A stretch of DNA of 64,000 nt from Roseiconus lacunae (GTDB lineage: Bacteria; Planctomycetota; Planctomycetia; Pirellulales; Pirellulaceae): positions 186,001 to 250,000 of the forward strand of contig NZ_VSZO01000002.1 of NCBI RefSeq assembly GCF_008312935.1. The letters are read 5' to 3'. How positions within the stretch are numbered: the first letter of the stretch is position 1; each line of letters opens with the position of its first letter. The notes below the pieces were generated by a model. The model was not told the DNA's origin and did no database searches. It saw only the letters and a program-made list of their open reading frames with translations. Both the position numbers and the translations under genes were made by a program. Below are positions 25,340-34,387 of this stretch, in pieces.

Positions 25340-27198
25340 TGGCGACCTCGCGGAATCCCAAACAAGCGGCCGGATGGAAGATCGCAATTGCGATTTGTTG
25401 CTTCGCCGCCGGTACCAGCGTCGCGGCCGAGCCGCTGGAGCTGCCCAGCGAAATCGAAGCGATTGAGAATGCACGTGTCGAAGCGGTCGAGCGCGCGATG
25501 CCAAGTGCCGTCTGTGTCTTCGTCCCCGGTGGTGGCGGTGGTGGGAGTGGCGTATTGATTTCGCCGGAGGGCTACGCGTTAACCAATTTTCATGTGACCA
25601 GTCCCGCCGGTACGTTCATGCGTTGCGGACTCAGTGACGGACGCGTATACGATGCGGTCTTGGTTGGGCTTGATCCGGTCGGTGACTTGGCCATGATCAA
25701 GTTACTCGGACGCGATGACTTTCCCGTCGCAACGATGGCGGACAGTTTGAAAGCTCGCGCCGGTGACTGGTGCATGGTGATCGGCAACCCCTTTTTGCTG
25801 GCGACCAATCTGCAGCCCACCGTGACTTGGGGGCTACTTAGTGGTGTCGGTCGTTACCAGTACCCTTCGGGCACACTGCTTGAATACGCGGATTGTTTAC
25901 AAACCGACGCGTCAATCAATCCGGGCAACTCGGGTGGGCCGATTTACAATGATCGTGGTGAATTGCTTGGCATCGTCGGTCGATGCTCCTTCGAAAAACG
26001 TGGCCGCGTCAACGTGGGTGTCGGCTATGCGATCTCGATCAACCAAGCAAAAAACTTTCTCGGCTACTTGCAGAGTGGACGAATTGTCGATCACGCCACT
26101 TTAGGTGCGACCGTATCGACCGACTCGGACGGTAGCGTAGTCGTGAGCAATATCTTGGAATCGAGCGATGCCTATCGCCGTGGCCTGCGATACGATTCCG
26201 AGATCTTGGAAATTGACGGACGCGTAGTGACATCCGCCAACGACGTGCAAAACGTATTGGGCACACTCCCGAGTGGCTGGAGGGTCGAAGTCGCGTTTCG
26301 CGAAGCCGGTAAAACGTCTCGTGTGCCAATCCGCTTGATGGGCGTCCATCGTCGCGATGAGTTGCTGACCAAAATGCAGGCGGCCCTTCCACCGCCTCCG
26401 CCGGTGCCCGACCAGCCAGAAGATGAAACGCCCGAGGGGAATGGTGACTCCAAAGAAGAAAATGCGAAAGAATCCGACGACCAGCCCAAGGAAGAGGACG
26501 CCCCCAAGTCTGAAAAACAGTCCCCCAAACGCACCAAGCGGTCGCCTCACGGCGCTAGCGCGATCCCCGCGCAGGCGGCAAAGCTGATCGACGAACGGAA
26601 AGGGTTTGCGAACTACCACTTCAACCAAGTGCATCAAGACCGAATTCAAGCATTGCTAAGGTCACAGTTCCCGGCAGAGATCGCAACGGCCGAACAAACC
26701 CAGCGATGGTTGATTACCGGAACGAATTCCGATGGCGGCGACGTCGTGCTTGAAGTTGGCAATGACGGGTTGGCGATGACCACCGGTGGGACGCGAATGA
26801 CGGCCTCGAATGCCGCAGAGTTGTTTGAAGCGGTCGATCGCGATGCGATCGGAGGCATCTTGGCAGCACTGGATGCTTGGCGAAGAATGATCGAACTGGG
26901 CACGACGCAATTCGGTGAAGCCTACTATCAAGGCACGATGCCACTTGCCGGTCAACGTCCACTGCGTGACTGTTTGGTGGGGCTGTATGGCGAAATGGAA
27001 GTCCGTTGGTTGCTGCATCCGGAAACCGGTCAGCTTGAGTGTATCGAAGTTTTCGCCGACCGTGATTCCGACCCTGCAGAGTTGTGGATCGAAAGCAACG
27101 GGAGCACGATCAACCGATTGGATTTGAAGTACGGCTTGGAAAGCAAGCTGACTGTCGAAATCGACGATTGGAAGCGAGAGGAAGTGGCAACGCCATGA
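25336..27198 (+). CDS. HtrA-like serine protease with PDZ and extra C-terminal domain
   Basis: A trypsin-like (S1C) protease exported by the signal peptide WKIAIAICCFAAGTSVAA. The full catalytic triad is visible: H86 (ALTNFHV), D117 (VGDLAMIKL) and S199 (INPGNSGGPI). A PDZ domain follows (about 255-340: GATVSTDSDGSVVVSNI to RVPIRL). Residues 350-400 are a Pro/Glu/Lys-rich linker, and about 410-620 form an unrecognised domain not present in DegP. GTG at 25336 or ATG at 25339 can start. It overlaps both neighbours (TGATG upstream, ATGA downstream), so it is translated as part of a tight operon whose next two HtrA-like products have lost their triads. Confidence 0.9.
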   Translation: MMATSRNPKQAAGWKIAIAICCFAAGTSVAAEPLELPSEIEAIENARVEAVERAMPSAVCVFVPGGGGGGSGVLISPEGYALTNFHVTSPAGTFMRCGLSDGRVYDAVLVGLDPVGDLAMIKLLGRDDFPVATMADSLKARAGDWCMVIGNPFLLATNLQPTVTWGLLSGVGRYQYPSGTLLEYADCLQTDASINPGNSGGPIYNDRGELLGIVGRCSFEKRGRVNVGVGYAISINQAKNFLGYLQSGRIVDHATLGATVSTDSDGSVVVSNILESSDAYRRGLRYDSEILEIDGRVVTSANDVQNVLGTLPSGWRVEVAFREAGKTSRVPIRLMGVHRRDELLTKMQAALPPPPPVPDQPEDETPEGNGDSKEENAKESDDQPKEEDAPKSEKQSPKRTKRSPHGASAIPAQAAKLIDERKGFANYHFNQVHQDRIQALLRSQFPAEIATAEQTQRWLITGTNSDGGDVVLEVGNDGLAMTTGGTRMTASNAAELFEAVDRDAIGGILAALDAWRRMIELGTTQFGEAYYQGTMPLAGQRPLRDCLVGLYGEMEVRWLLHPETGQLECIEVFADRDSDPAELWIESNGSTINRLDLKYGLESKLTVEIDDWKREEVATP

Positions 27199-28202
27199 TG
27201 CGACTTGTAGTAATAGCATTAACGCTTTGTGCGACTTTGATCGGGCAACGGTCAGTAGCCCAAGACGAGCACTCGGCGGTTTCACGCAACGTGCAACAAC
27301 GGATCGTCAAGATCTACGGTGCCGGTGGCGTGCGTGGGTTGGAAGCCTACCAAAGCGGATTCCTAGTTTCCCCGGAAGGACACATCGCAACGGTCTGGAG
27401 CTATGTCTTGGATGTCGAACCGATCATCGTGCTTGACGACGGACGTCGCTTCGAGTCAAAGATCGTTGGCATCGAACCGGCGCTGGAACTCGCGGTGCTG
27501 AAGATCGAAGCGTCAGAACTGCCATTCTTCGAGGTCGGTAAAGAGTTGAACGCTCAGTGGGGCGATCCCGTGTTGGCGGCAAGCAATTTGTTCAATATCG
27601 CTGCCGGAAATGAAGCGGCTAGCGTGATGCAGGGCGTGATCTCAGGTGTGACAAATCTTGATGCCCGCCGCGGTGTTTTTAAGACACCTTACCGCGGAAA
27701 GGTATTGGTGCTGGACCTGATCGCGAATAACCCCGGCGCCGCTGGTGGTGCGGTGGCGGATTCGTCCGGCCAGTTGGTCGGGATGCTCGGTAAAGAACTA
27801 CGCGATGCAACGACGGGAGTTTGGTTGAACTATGCCATTCCGATCGATGCACTGCGGCGGGCAATTGGCGACATCATTGCCGGCCGAGCGACCACGGCGC
27901 CTCCCGAAGAAACGCCGATCCTGCCGCGTGACAAGTCACACAACCTGACCACGCTCGGACTAGTCTTGGTGCCGAATGTGCTCGAGTCCACACCGGTTTA
28001 CGTCGACACGGTGCTGAAGGAAAGCGCCGCCGAGAAAGCTCATTTACAACCCGATGACCTCATCCTGCTTGTTAATGGGGTCCGGGTCGGAGATCAGAAA
28101 TCCTTTACCGAACTGCTACGGCGAATCGATCGACGCGATGCAGTTTCGTTGACAATTCAACGTGAGAGCGACGTCGTGCCGGTGCGTTTAGTACCGCAGT
28201 AA
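27195..28202 (+). CDS. HtrA-like pseudoprotease with PDZ domain
   Basis: A 335-residue exported HtrA homologue (signal peptide MRLVVIALTLCATLIGQRSVAQ). It aligns well with the preceding protease, but each triad position is changed: His to Ser69 (EGHIATVWSYVLD), Asp to Glu98 (PALELAVLKIE) and Ser to Ala183 (NNPGAAGGAV). It should therefore be proteolytically inactive while keeping the chymotrypsin fold. A C-terminal PDZ domain (about 245-330: LGLVLVPNVLESTPVYVDTV to VVPVRLVPQ) is intact. The start ATGA overlaps the stop of the active protease. A regulatory or scaffold role in a hetero-oligomer with the neighbours is inferred. Confidence 0.88.
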   Translation: MMRLVVIALTLCATLIGQRSVAQDEHSAVSRNVQQRIVKIYGAGGVRGLEAYQSGFLVSPEGHIATVWSYVLDVEPIIVLDDGRRFESKIVGIEPALELAVLKIEASELPFFEVGKELNAQWGDPVLAASNLFNIAAGNEAASVMQGVISGVTNLDARRGVFKTPYRGKVLVLDLIANNPGAAGGAVADSSGQLVGMLGKELRDATTGVWLNYAIPIDALRRAIGDIIAGRATTAPPEETPILPRDKSHNLTTLGLVLVPNVLESTPVYVDTVLKESAAEKAHLQPDDLILLVNGVRVGDQKSFTELLRRIDRRDAVSLTIQRESDVVPVRLVPQ

Positions 28203-28207
28203 CCGGA

Positions 28208-30355
28208 ATGCAGGAAGACGCGTCCCGTCATCGCGGAGAACGCTCTGCCCGACATCGAATAATGCAACGTGACAAGCCGGCAACCCGACCAGTCAATCAA
28301 GAGAATAACCCTGTGAATCAACTTCGCCCGGTGCGTTTAATCGTGATCGCCTGCGTTGGCATGATCGTTTTTGCCAGTTCACTAGTGTGCTCGCAAGCCA
28401 GGGCTCAAACGGCAAGTCAGCGGCAGCAGTTTGCCAAAGCAATCCGCAACGCCGCCACTCGCGTTCTGCCTTCGGTGGTGTCCGTCGAAGTCATCGGGGT
28501 CGCGCAAGGAGGAGCCGGTTCAAACTCAAGCGAGGTTGCCAACGACGCACCTTCGTGTGGCTTGGTCGTCGATCCTTCCGGCCTGATCTTGGCCTCCGAT
28601 ATTATCTTGCGTCGGCCTTCGGCAAGTTTGCTGGTCGTCCTCGAAGATCAAACTCGGTTGGCCGCGACTGTCGTCGCCCGCGATTATCACCGTGGCCTGG
28701 TACTCCTGAAAACCGAAGCGGATCGATCACTGCCGGCGATCGAAGTGCCGAGTGAAGTTCGCACGCCGGTCGGTGGTACCGTCGTCGCCGTGGGACGATA
28801 TGGAACCGATCAGTCGCCGATGGTCAGCAGCGGAATCTTAAGCGCACGCGGTCGACTAGAAGGCACGATGTTGCAAACCGATGCGCGGGTATCACCGACC
28901 TATTACGGGGGTCCCCTTGTCGACCTATACGGTAACGTGATCGGAATCGTTGTCCCCGCGGTTGCCCCGGGAGGCGCCCCCGATGACACCAGTTGGTACG
29001 ACAGTGGGATCGCGTTTGCTGTTCCGTTGCCTATCGTCGCGAACAAGCTTCCACAGTTGCGTGACGGCAAGGACATTAAAAAAGGCTTAATCGGGATCGT
29101 TCCCCGATCGAACGATCCGTACGAAGAAGACACCCAACTGGCAGCCGTTCGAAGCCGATCGCCAGCCGAAAAGGCGGGGCTTCAAGCGGGTGATGTGATC
29201 GAATCGGTCGCCGGCCAAGCCGTTTTGATGTTTCAGCAAGTCAAGGAAGCACTCGGTCCTTATGACGCCGGTGACGAAATCGAAATTAAGTACCAACGCG
29301 ATGGCCAATCCTCGACGATCAACGTCACCCTTGCCGATTCCATCCCACCGTTGCGTCCTCAACGCATCGGAGCCTGGGCGGTTGAGACGGATACCGCTTT
29401 GACCGAAGAGTCTGAACCGACAGCTACGAAAGATACCACCGACGATGATCGAATAACCGAAGACGCCCCGGGCGTCCAGGTCGTCGTGGCGGGAGTGCTC
29501 CCTGGATCGCCGAGCGACGGAAAACTGGTCGAAGGTGATGTCATCGAATCGGTCAATGATGCGGCAATCGAATCTCTCGCCACACTACGACGCAAATTGG
29601 TCACCGCCGAACCCGATGTCGAAATTGAAATCCGTGTCAGACGCGACGACTCAGAAGAGATCGTCAACGTGATGCCAACATCAGTCGCCGGGGCGCTTCC
29701 GACGACGACGTTTCCCGCTTGGAAAGCGAATAACGAATCGGAATCGGATGACCCCTGGGACGTCAAAGAATTGCGTTTGCCCGACGTACCTAACCTAGGG
29801 GCGTATGCCGGCCCTGAAAATGATCAATCCATCGACGGTCTGGCGTTACTGGTTTTGTTGTTGTCACCCGAGCAACGAGATCCTCAAGATGCGCTGAATG
29901 ATTATCGTAAGGCAGCGACCGAGAACGGCGTGCTCGTTTGTGCTATCTGCAGCGAAGACGACCAGCGATGGCAGCCCAAAGAGATCGATACGATCTCTCG
30001 GATGACGACGTTGATGGCGCAGCGGATTCCCGTGGGAGCGATCGGGATTGCCGCGACTGGAGCGATCAAGGGCAACAAGCCCTCGGCGGCTGATTCGATG
30101 GTGATCGCGATGGCGCTTTCTGACCGGAAGAACTTTGACGGAATCGCGGTATCGGACCAAACACGTCCTCCGGCGGTTCGTTTGCGCGAGAACGAACCCG
30201 ATCGTTCCTTGCAGCTTTTGTTGCCAATCGAAAATGTGGACGATGGCCCCACATGGCTCGCACCACTCTCTAAAGCAGGCTATCCCGTTACGCTTGGTGG
30301 AGAATTGCAATTCGATGATTTATTGCGTTGGACGCGTTTGCTGCAATCGATTTGA
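28208..30355 (+). CDS. second HtrA-like pseudoprotease, two PDZ domains and alpha/beta C-terminus
   Basis: A 715-residue exported protein beginning six bases after the previous stop. A signal peptide lies at residues 40-67 (RPVRLIVIACVGMIVFASSLVCSQARAQ); a GTG at 28313 with AAGAGA upstream would give a normal signal peptide and may be the true start. The protease fold is kept but the triad is lost: His to Ile (GLILASDIIL), Asp to Gly (HRGLVLLK), Ser to Tyr (VSPTYYGGPL). Two PDZ domains follow (about 295-378 and 418-498). The C-terminal 180 residues (LALLVLLLSPEQRDPQDAL to FDDLLRWTRLL) look like an alpha/beta-hydrolase-type fold without a nucleophile elbow I can identify. Confidence 0.85.
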   Translation: MQEDASRHRGERSARHRIMQRDKPATRPVNQENNPVNQLRPVRLIVIACVGMIVFASSLVCSQARAQTASQRQQFAKAIRNAATRVLPSVVSVEVIGVAQGGAGSNSSEVANDAPSCGLVVDPSGLILASDIILRRPSASLLVVLEDQTRLAATVVARDYHRGLVLLKTEADRSLPAIEVPSEVRTPVGGTVVAVGRYGTDQSPMVSSGILSARGRLEGTMLQTDARVSPTYYGGPLVDLYGNVIGIVVPAVAPGGAPDDTSWYDSGIAFAVPLPIVANKLPQLRDGKDIKKGLIGIVPRSNDPYEEDTQLAAVRSRSPAEKAGLQAGDVIESVAGQAVLMFQQVKEALGPYDAGDEIEIKYQRDGQSSTINVTLADSIPPLRPQRIGAWAVETDTALTEESEPTATKDTTDDDRITEDAPGVQVVVAGVLPGSPSDGKLVEGDVIESVNDAAIESLATLRRKLVTAEPDVEIEIRVRRDDSEEIVNVMPTSVAGALPTTTFPAWKANNESESDDPWDVKELRLPDVPNLGAYAGPENDQSIDGLALLVLLLSPEQRDPQDALNDYRKAATENGVLVCAICSEDDQRWQPKEIDTISRMTTLMAQRIPVGAIGIAATGAIKGNKPSAADSMVIAMALSDRKNFDGIAVSDQTRPPAVRLRENEPDRSLQLLLPIENVDDGPTWLAPLSKAGYPVTLGGELQFDDLLRWTRLLQSI

Positions 30356-30410
30356 GATAAACTGACGGCAGTGATGATCGTTTTGGAATTCCCCAACCTC
30401 TGCTGTCGGT

Positions 30411-31526
30411 ATGAAGCTTACCCCACCTCCACTGAACCCTCGTTTGACCTTCGCGTTCCCGTCACTGAACACCGTCTGGACCAACGCATTTCAAACACTG
30501 TGTTGTCTTACATTGGTGCTCATCCCCACTGCCGCGATCTACGCAGCCGAAGGGGTTCTAAAATTCCCTGCCAAGGGAGAATCGCACGGAAAGATTGTTT
30601 TGGTTTCTGGTGATGAAGAGTATCGCACCGAAGAATCGATGCCGATGCTCGCGAAGATTCTCTCGGTACATCATGGCTATGACTGTGTCGTGCTGTTTTC
30701 GATGAGCGAAGACGGTACGCATGTTGATCCGAATAATTCCCAAGGAGTTGTCGGCTGGGAGCAGCTCGACGATGCCGACTTGATGATCATTGGCACACGT
30801 TTCCGCCAACCTTCCGCCGAGGATGCCAAGCATGTGACGAAGTTTATTGATGCGGGAAAACCGTTGATCGGCTTCCGGACGTCGACCCACGCCTTTAACG
30901 GCAAGGGGCAATTCGGCCCGGATCTGCCGTATGGTGATTTCGGATTGAAGATTCTTGGTGAACGCTGGGTGAACCACCACGGACGGCACAAGAAAGAAGG
31001 TGCCCGCAGTGTTGTCGTCGACGCGCACGCGGACCATCCGATCTTAAGCTCGGTCGACGAGATCTTCGCTTCGTCGGACGTTTACGGTGTCATTCACCTG
31101 ACCGACGATGATCTGATCCTGCTTCGAGCGGCCGTCACCGAAACGTTGGATCCTTCGTCACCAAACGTCAGTGGCGAAAAGAACTCCCCAATGCAGCCGT
31201 TCGCATGGATCCATCCCTACACGTCGCCATCGGGGACATCAGGAAAATCGTTCTGCACCACCGCCGGTGCGAGTGTCGATTTTGCCGACGAAGATTTGCG
31301 CCGTTTGATTGTCAACGCCGCCTACCATTTAACCGGACGCGACGTGCCCGCCAAAGCCAACGTGACCTTCGTTGATCCGTACTACCCAACGTTCTACGGC
31401 TTTATCCGTGAGAAGGGTTACTGGAAGAATCTCAACATCCAGCCATCCGATTTTTCGATCGGAAAAGCTCCCAGCTTTCCTGATCCCAAGGGCAGTCCTG
31501 AATGGAACCATCGCGATCGTCCTTAG
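30411..31526 (+). CDS. ThuA-like secreted protein
   Basis: A 371-residue protein with a signal/anchor near residues 25-46 (AFQTLCCLTLVLIPTAAIYAAE). The rest matches the ThuA-like, class I glutamine amidotransferase-like fold: KIVLVSGDEEYRTEESMPMLAKILSVHHGYDCVVLF, DADLMIIGTRFRQP, GKPLIGFRTSTHAF and a later WVNHHGRHKKEG. ThuA proteins are linked to trehalose/sugar handling in rhizobia, and planctomycetes carry many exported copies; the classic Cys-His-Glu triad is absent. It follows the HtrA genes by 55 bases and may be in that operon. A strong hairpin lies 48 bases after its stop. Confidence 0.88.
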   Translation: MKLTPPPLNPRLTFAFPSLNTVWTNAFQTLCCLTLVLIPTAAIYAAEGVLKFPAKGESHGKIVLVSGDEEYRTEESMPMLAKILSVHHGYDCVVLFSMSEDGTHVDPNNSQGVVGWEQLDDADLMIIGTRFRQPSAEDAKHVTKFIDAGKPLIGFRTSTHAFNGKGQFGPDLPYGDFGLKILGERWVNHHGRHKKEGARSVVVDAHADHPILSSVDEIFASSDVYGVIHLTDDDLILLRAAVTETLDPSSPNVSGEKNSPMQPFAWIHPYTSPSGTSGKSFCTTAGASVDFADEDLRRLIVNAAYHLTGRDVPAKANVTFVDPYYPTFYGFIREKGYWKNLNIQPSDFSIGKAPSFPDPKGSPEWNHRDRP

Positions 31527-31573
31527 ACTTCCATCGAGATCGCAGTGAGCAGAATGTTTTCAGTTCGATCCAT

Positions 31574-31602
31574 CACCCGGTGCCTCCCTGAGGCACCGGG
31601 TG
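31574..31602 (+). terminator. 13-bp GC-rich hairpin after the ThuA gene
   Basis: CACCCGGTGCCTC (31574-31586), a 3-base loop, and GAGGCACCGGGTG (31590-31602) form a perfect stem. There is no T-tract after it on either strand, so it may stabilise or delimit the mRNA 3' end rather than act as a classic intrinsic terminator. Confidence 0.65.
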
Positions 31603-31727
31603 CGATCGATTGTAACCTACCAAGAAAGTGAACCAATCACGCTAGCGTCCGGCCTGTGTCGCAAAACCAGCCAAAACGGTTCGTGCAGCTAGCGTCGTTG
31701 GCGAAATCTGAAATCAGAAATGCCGCC

Positions 31728-32258
31728 TTAAGTGGCCTGTTTTGGAACAGGATTGTCTTTCAAGCGTTCCCAAATGATGAGCTGCGGTTGCTTGTCGTCA
31801 CCGGGGAGCATGCCGTGGACTTCGTAGAATTTTCCATCATCGACCCGGAAGATATAGGCCCTCTCCGTTGCGTCCTTCGCGCCGCGATTTGGCCCTTGCA
31901 CGACCACCTTATTCTTGTATCGAAACACAGGAACGGATCCTGAATCGTCGACCTTGTATTGGGAACGATAGGAAACCAGCGGTTTCTGATTCGGATCGTA
32001 AATCGTCAAAATCGTGCGATCACCAAGGTGCTGCTTGATTGTCATCAATCGCCCCTTAGCGGTGTCCTGGTATCTCACCCAATCGCCCATGATTTGCTTT
32101 GCCGGAGATTCCGCCGACGATTTTTCAGACATCTCCTCGGGCGGTATCTGCGCAAAAACCGGAGTGGCAACGCACGCGATCGCGACCACCAGCAGCACAC
32201 CGGCAACCCTAACGACAACGGTTCTGGCGTGTCGAAACACAATAGCTTCGTGACTCAT
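31728..32258 (-). CDS. secreted protein of unknown function, lipocalin-like length
   Basis: A 176-residue exported protein. The start at 32258 (MSHEAIVFRHARTVVVRVAGVLLVVAIACVATPVFAQ) gives a long n-region and a clear signal peptide. The mature part begins with a short acidic linker and then strand-rich sequence (GDWVRYQDTAKGRLMTIKQ, ILTIYDPNQKPLVSYRSQYKVD, YIFRVDDGKFYEVHG, PQLIIWERLK) that resembles small beta-barrel 'lipocalin-like' planctomycete domains. No catalytic motif is seen. The frame is open to 32399 but lacks coding character there. Confidence 0.7.
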   Translation of the reverse strand: MSHEAIVFRHARTVVVRVAGVLLVVAIACVATPVFAQIPPEEMSEKSSAESPAKQIMGDWVRYQDTAKGRLMTIKQHLGDRTILTIYDPNQKPLVSYRSQYKVDDSGSVPVFRYKNKVVVQGPNRGAKDATERAYIFRVDDGKFYEVHGMLPGDDKQPQLIIWERLKDNPVPKQAT

Positions 32259-32783
32259 AAATACTCGACGACTCCGTGAAGGGAAAAAGCGTACATCTCG
32301 GACCTGCGTACCAGCGATCTGCTTCTCGCCTGTAAAAACAACAACGCTTGAGCATACAGCGAACGCGACTCTGAAACGGAACGTTCTGACCTCGCCCACG
32401 AACGTAAGCCGACTTTGATTGCGTCATCAAGCGACAATCGTTTGCACGACAGACACCCACCAAACGCAGAAAAAGCAGCCTAAGAACGGTCGCGTTGACG
32501 TAGAAACACATGAAACACACGATCCCACACCCACCGCGACGCATCTAAGCCTAACGACTTTGCCTGGGGGAGAATAGTTCGCCCCTTCGGTACGTCATCG
32601 CACTTGCGGCGATTTGAAATGTCACCGTAGGAATGATGTCGCAGTTGATTTCACCTCACCAACTCCGCTCCACCGGTTTTCCGGGTTCATGCCGAGGCAG
32701 ACACTCAACCGGTTTGCAGTTTTAGTTCACCCGCCTAGACTGACTGGAAACGTGGAGCAAACGCACTCCAGTCTTATCATGCG
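32259..32783. other. divergent intergenic stretch of about 525 bases
   Basis: This separates a leftward secreted-protein gene and the rightward Rrf2 gene. A possible promoter for the latter is TTGCAG (32714-32719) and TAGACT (32736-32741), 16 bases apart; support is weak. I find no copy here of the NsrR-like operator seen at 34388-34410, so autoregulation through that sequence is not evident. Confidence 0.35.
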
Positions 32784-33203
32784 ATGAACTTGACGACACA
32801 GACCGACTACGCCTTGCGGACACTAATGTTTCTCGCGACGCGATCGGAACGTTGCAATGTCGCTGACATTGCAAACTTGTTCGGCATCTCGGTCAACCAT
32901 GTCGCAAAAGTCGTCAATCTTCTTGCCCGCGAAGGTTACGTCAAAAGCGTTCGTGGTGTCGGTGGCGGAATAGAATTGGGGATGCTCCCCGAAGAAATTT
33001 CAATCGGCACAGTGATTGCAACCATCGAATCCGACACACACTTGCTACCCTGCGTCGGAAGCGATGACTCGTGTGTGATCCATTCGTTCTGCAAGCTAAA
33101 GGGGGTTCTATCCGAAGCCGAACGAATTCAGCGTGAGTATCTCGACAGCGTCACGCTGGCGGATGTAGTACCGACGAAACGGCAAATCAATCGTGTTCAG
33201 TAG
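32784..33203 (+). CDS. Rrf2-family regulator, NsrR-like
   Basis: A 139-residue winged-helix Rrf2 protein. The opening NLTTQTDYALRTLMFLA, the recognition helix region ISVNHVAKVVNLLAREGYVKSVRGVGGG and the C-terminal helix are typical. Three Cys in PCVGSDDSCVIHSFCKLK (spacing C-x6-C-x5-C) match the iron-sulfur cluster site of NsrR, the nitric-oxide-sensing repressor, rather than IscR. The following 'xLKGVLSEA' is also NsrR-like. It overlaps the end of a convergent DUF542 gene by 17 bases, and an NsrR-type operator lies 1.2 kb downstream. A role in sensing nitrosative stress is therefore likely, though not proven. Confidence 0.88.
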   Translation: MNLTTQTDYALRTLMFLATRSERCNVADIANLFGISVNHVAKVVNLLAREGYVKSVRGVGGGIELGMLPEEISIGTVIATIESDTHLLPCVGSDDSCVIHSFCKLKGVLSEAERIQREYLDSVTLADVVPTKRQINRVQ

Positions 33204-33438
33204 GAAGCTCCGATGGCACGGTGATGGCCTGCCAAAGCCTCCTGCGAACTTGTTCGATTGCCAGACCATGGCGTTGGCATGCAGAAGCGAGGCTGATCCC
33301 CGCGCATGTGACTTCGAGTCCTAATCGATGAAACACCGCAGCTGTTTCGGGATATTGAATGATCCAATCAGTGACCGCACTGTCATCGTCGCAACGAATC
33401 CTGTCACTACCATGCTGGGCCTTCTCCGAATCCGACAT
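33187..33438 (-). CDS. stand-alone DUF542 (ScdA/RIC N-terminal) protein
   Basis: An 83-residue protein consisting almost wholly of a DUF542 domain: VTDWIIQYPETAAVFHRLGLEVTCAGISLASACQRHGLAIEQVRRRL. This is the N-terminal module of YtfE/ScdA/RIC di-iron proteins that repair nitrosatively damaged Fe-S clusters; the hemerythrin-like part is absent. The single conserved Cys lies in VTCAG, where many homologues have CCGG. ATG at 33438 is preferred because GGGAGG lies 9 bases upstream; a GTG at 33525 would add 29 residues of non-conserved sequence. Its convergent overlap with the NsrR-like gene and the neighbouring heme protein support a nitrosative-stress function. Confidence 0.83.
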   Translation of the reverse strand: MSDSEKAQHGSDRIRCDDDSAVTDWIIQYPETAAVFHRLGLEVTCAGISLASACQRHGLAIEQVRRRLWQAITVPSELPTEHD

Positions 33439-33703
33439 AGCCTGTTGCCTCCCCGCAGCGTTCCAAACATGATCGTTCGTTTGATTGAGAGTTTCTGACG
33501 CGATTGATACATGAATCTTCGTCACTTGGAGGTACGAGGATTGTCACGATCGATTAGCTTGCGGTAGGAGCCGGGTTCATTCGCTACCAGTTAAACGATG
33601 ATTCGATACGCATTCATTAATACGTCGCGGCAACTTCACCGGCAGCGATCATGTTTTTCGCTTGAAGAAAGAAACGATAACACCGGCGGCTAGTGTTCAT
33701 TGC

Positions 33704-34330
33704 TCAAGGAGTTTTAACGGCCATTGAGATCGATAGTCCGGCGACCCGATCTTGAGTATCGGCACGGTGTTTGACGTGGCATTTCAGACACTGTGATGCC
33801 AACCGGATTGCCCCGACGTAGCGGTAACGGCCATTTTCGACCGATTCGAATCGTTGATTTCCTTTCTTCAATGCCCTCACGGCTGCTTCTTCGAAATCAT
33901 CCTCCGGTTCGTGATCGACGTTGACAATATCGGTGTCAACGATCAACCAGCGAATCTTGACGTGATGCGTTTGCAGCATTTCTTCGAACACGTCCTCCAG
34001 CGATGACGACGGTATCGCCGCCGCATCGTCTTCGTCAAAAAAATCACGATGCATTACTTGCAATGAACCGTGAATCAATTCATGCATCAGTCGCGCCCGC
34101 CCACGGGCTTCGTCGGTCGTCGGTGCTTGCGGCGTCGCACGATCTCCTGCCTCCGCTGGCCCGCTGGTCCCGACATCCTCACCGGTTGCCAGAGAACCAT
34201 CAGCGAAAGGCCCGAGTTCGGTAAATCCAAGTAACACAACAATCAATACGAGCGAAGTCCAGTTCATTGGTCGGTTCATCGGATTGGCACCGTATAACTG
34301 CATGATGGAAAGCTGAATTGTTCGCCGCAT
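33704..34330 (-). CDS. mono-heme DUF3365 (Tll0287-like) cytochrome
   Basis: A 208-residue exported or membrane-anchored c-type heme protein. A hydrophobic segment (NWTSLVLIVVLLGFTELG, residues 23-40) is a signal or anchor. Near the C-terminus the heme motif CLKCH (residues about 181-185) is followed by VKHRADTQDRVAGLSISM, the DUF3365/Tll0287 signature. Members bind one c-heme in a PAS-like fold and may sense redox or small gases. The linker at 45-75 is Pro/Ala/Asp-rich. ATGs at residues 1, 10, 18 and 22 are possible; the first has AAAGGGA upstream. The NsrR-like operator at 34388-34410 lies 58 bases before this start, so it is a candidate target of the Rrf2 regulator. Confidence 0.85.
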   Translation of the reverse strand: MRRTIQLSIMQLYGANPMNRPMNWTSLVLIVVLLGFTELGPFADGSLATGEDVGTSGPAEAGDRATPQAPTTDEARGRARLMHELIHGSLQVMHRDFFDEDDAAAIPSSSLEDVFEEMLQTHHVKIRWLIVDTDIVNVDHEPEDDFEEAAVRALKKGNQRFESVENGRYRYVGAIRLASQCLKCHVKHRADTQDRVAGLSISMAVKTP

Positions 34331-34387
34331 CCGTTTCCCTTTGATGTACGTGCAACGATGAGGCTAACGCGATCGCCACGTGAAGCA

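Noticed and set aside
26101-26649. A 182-codon leftward frame antisense to the HtrA protease gene
   Set aside because: It lies opposite the PDZ and linker coding sequence and resembles no protein.
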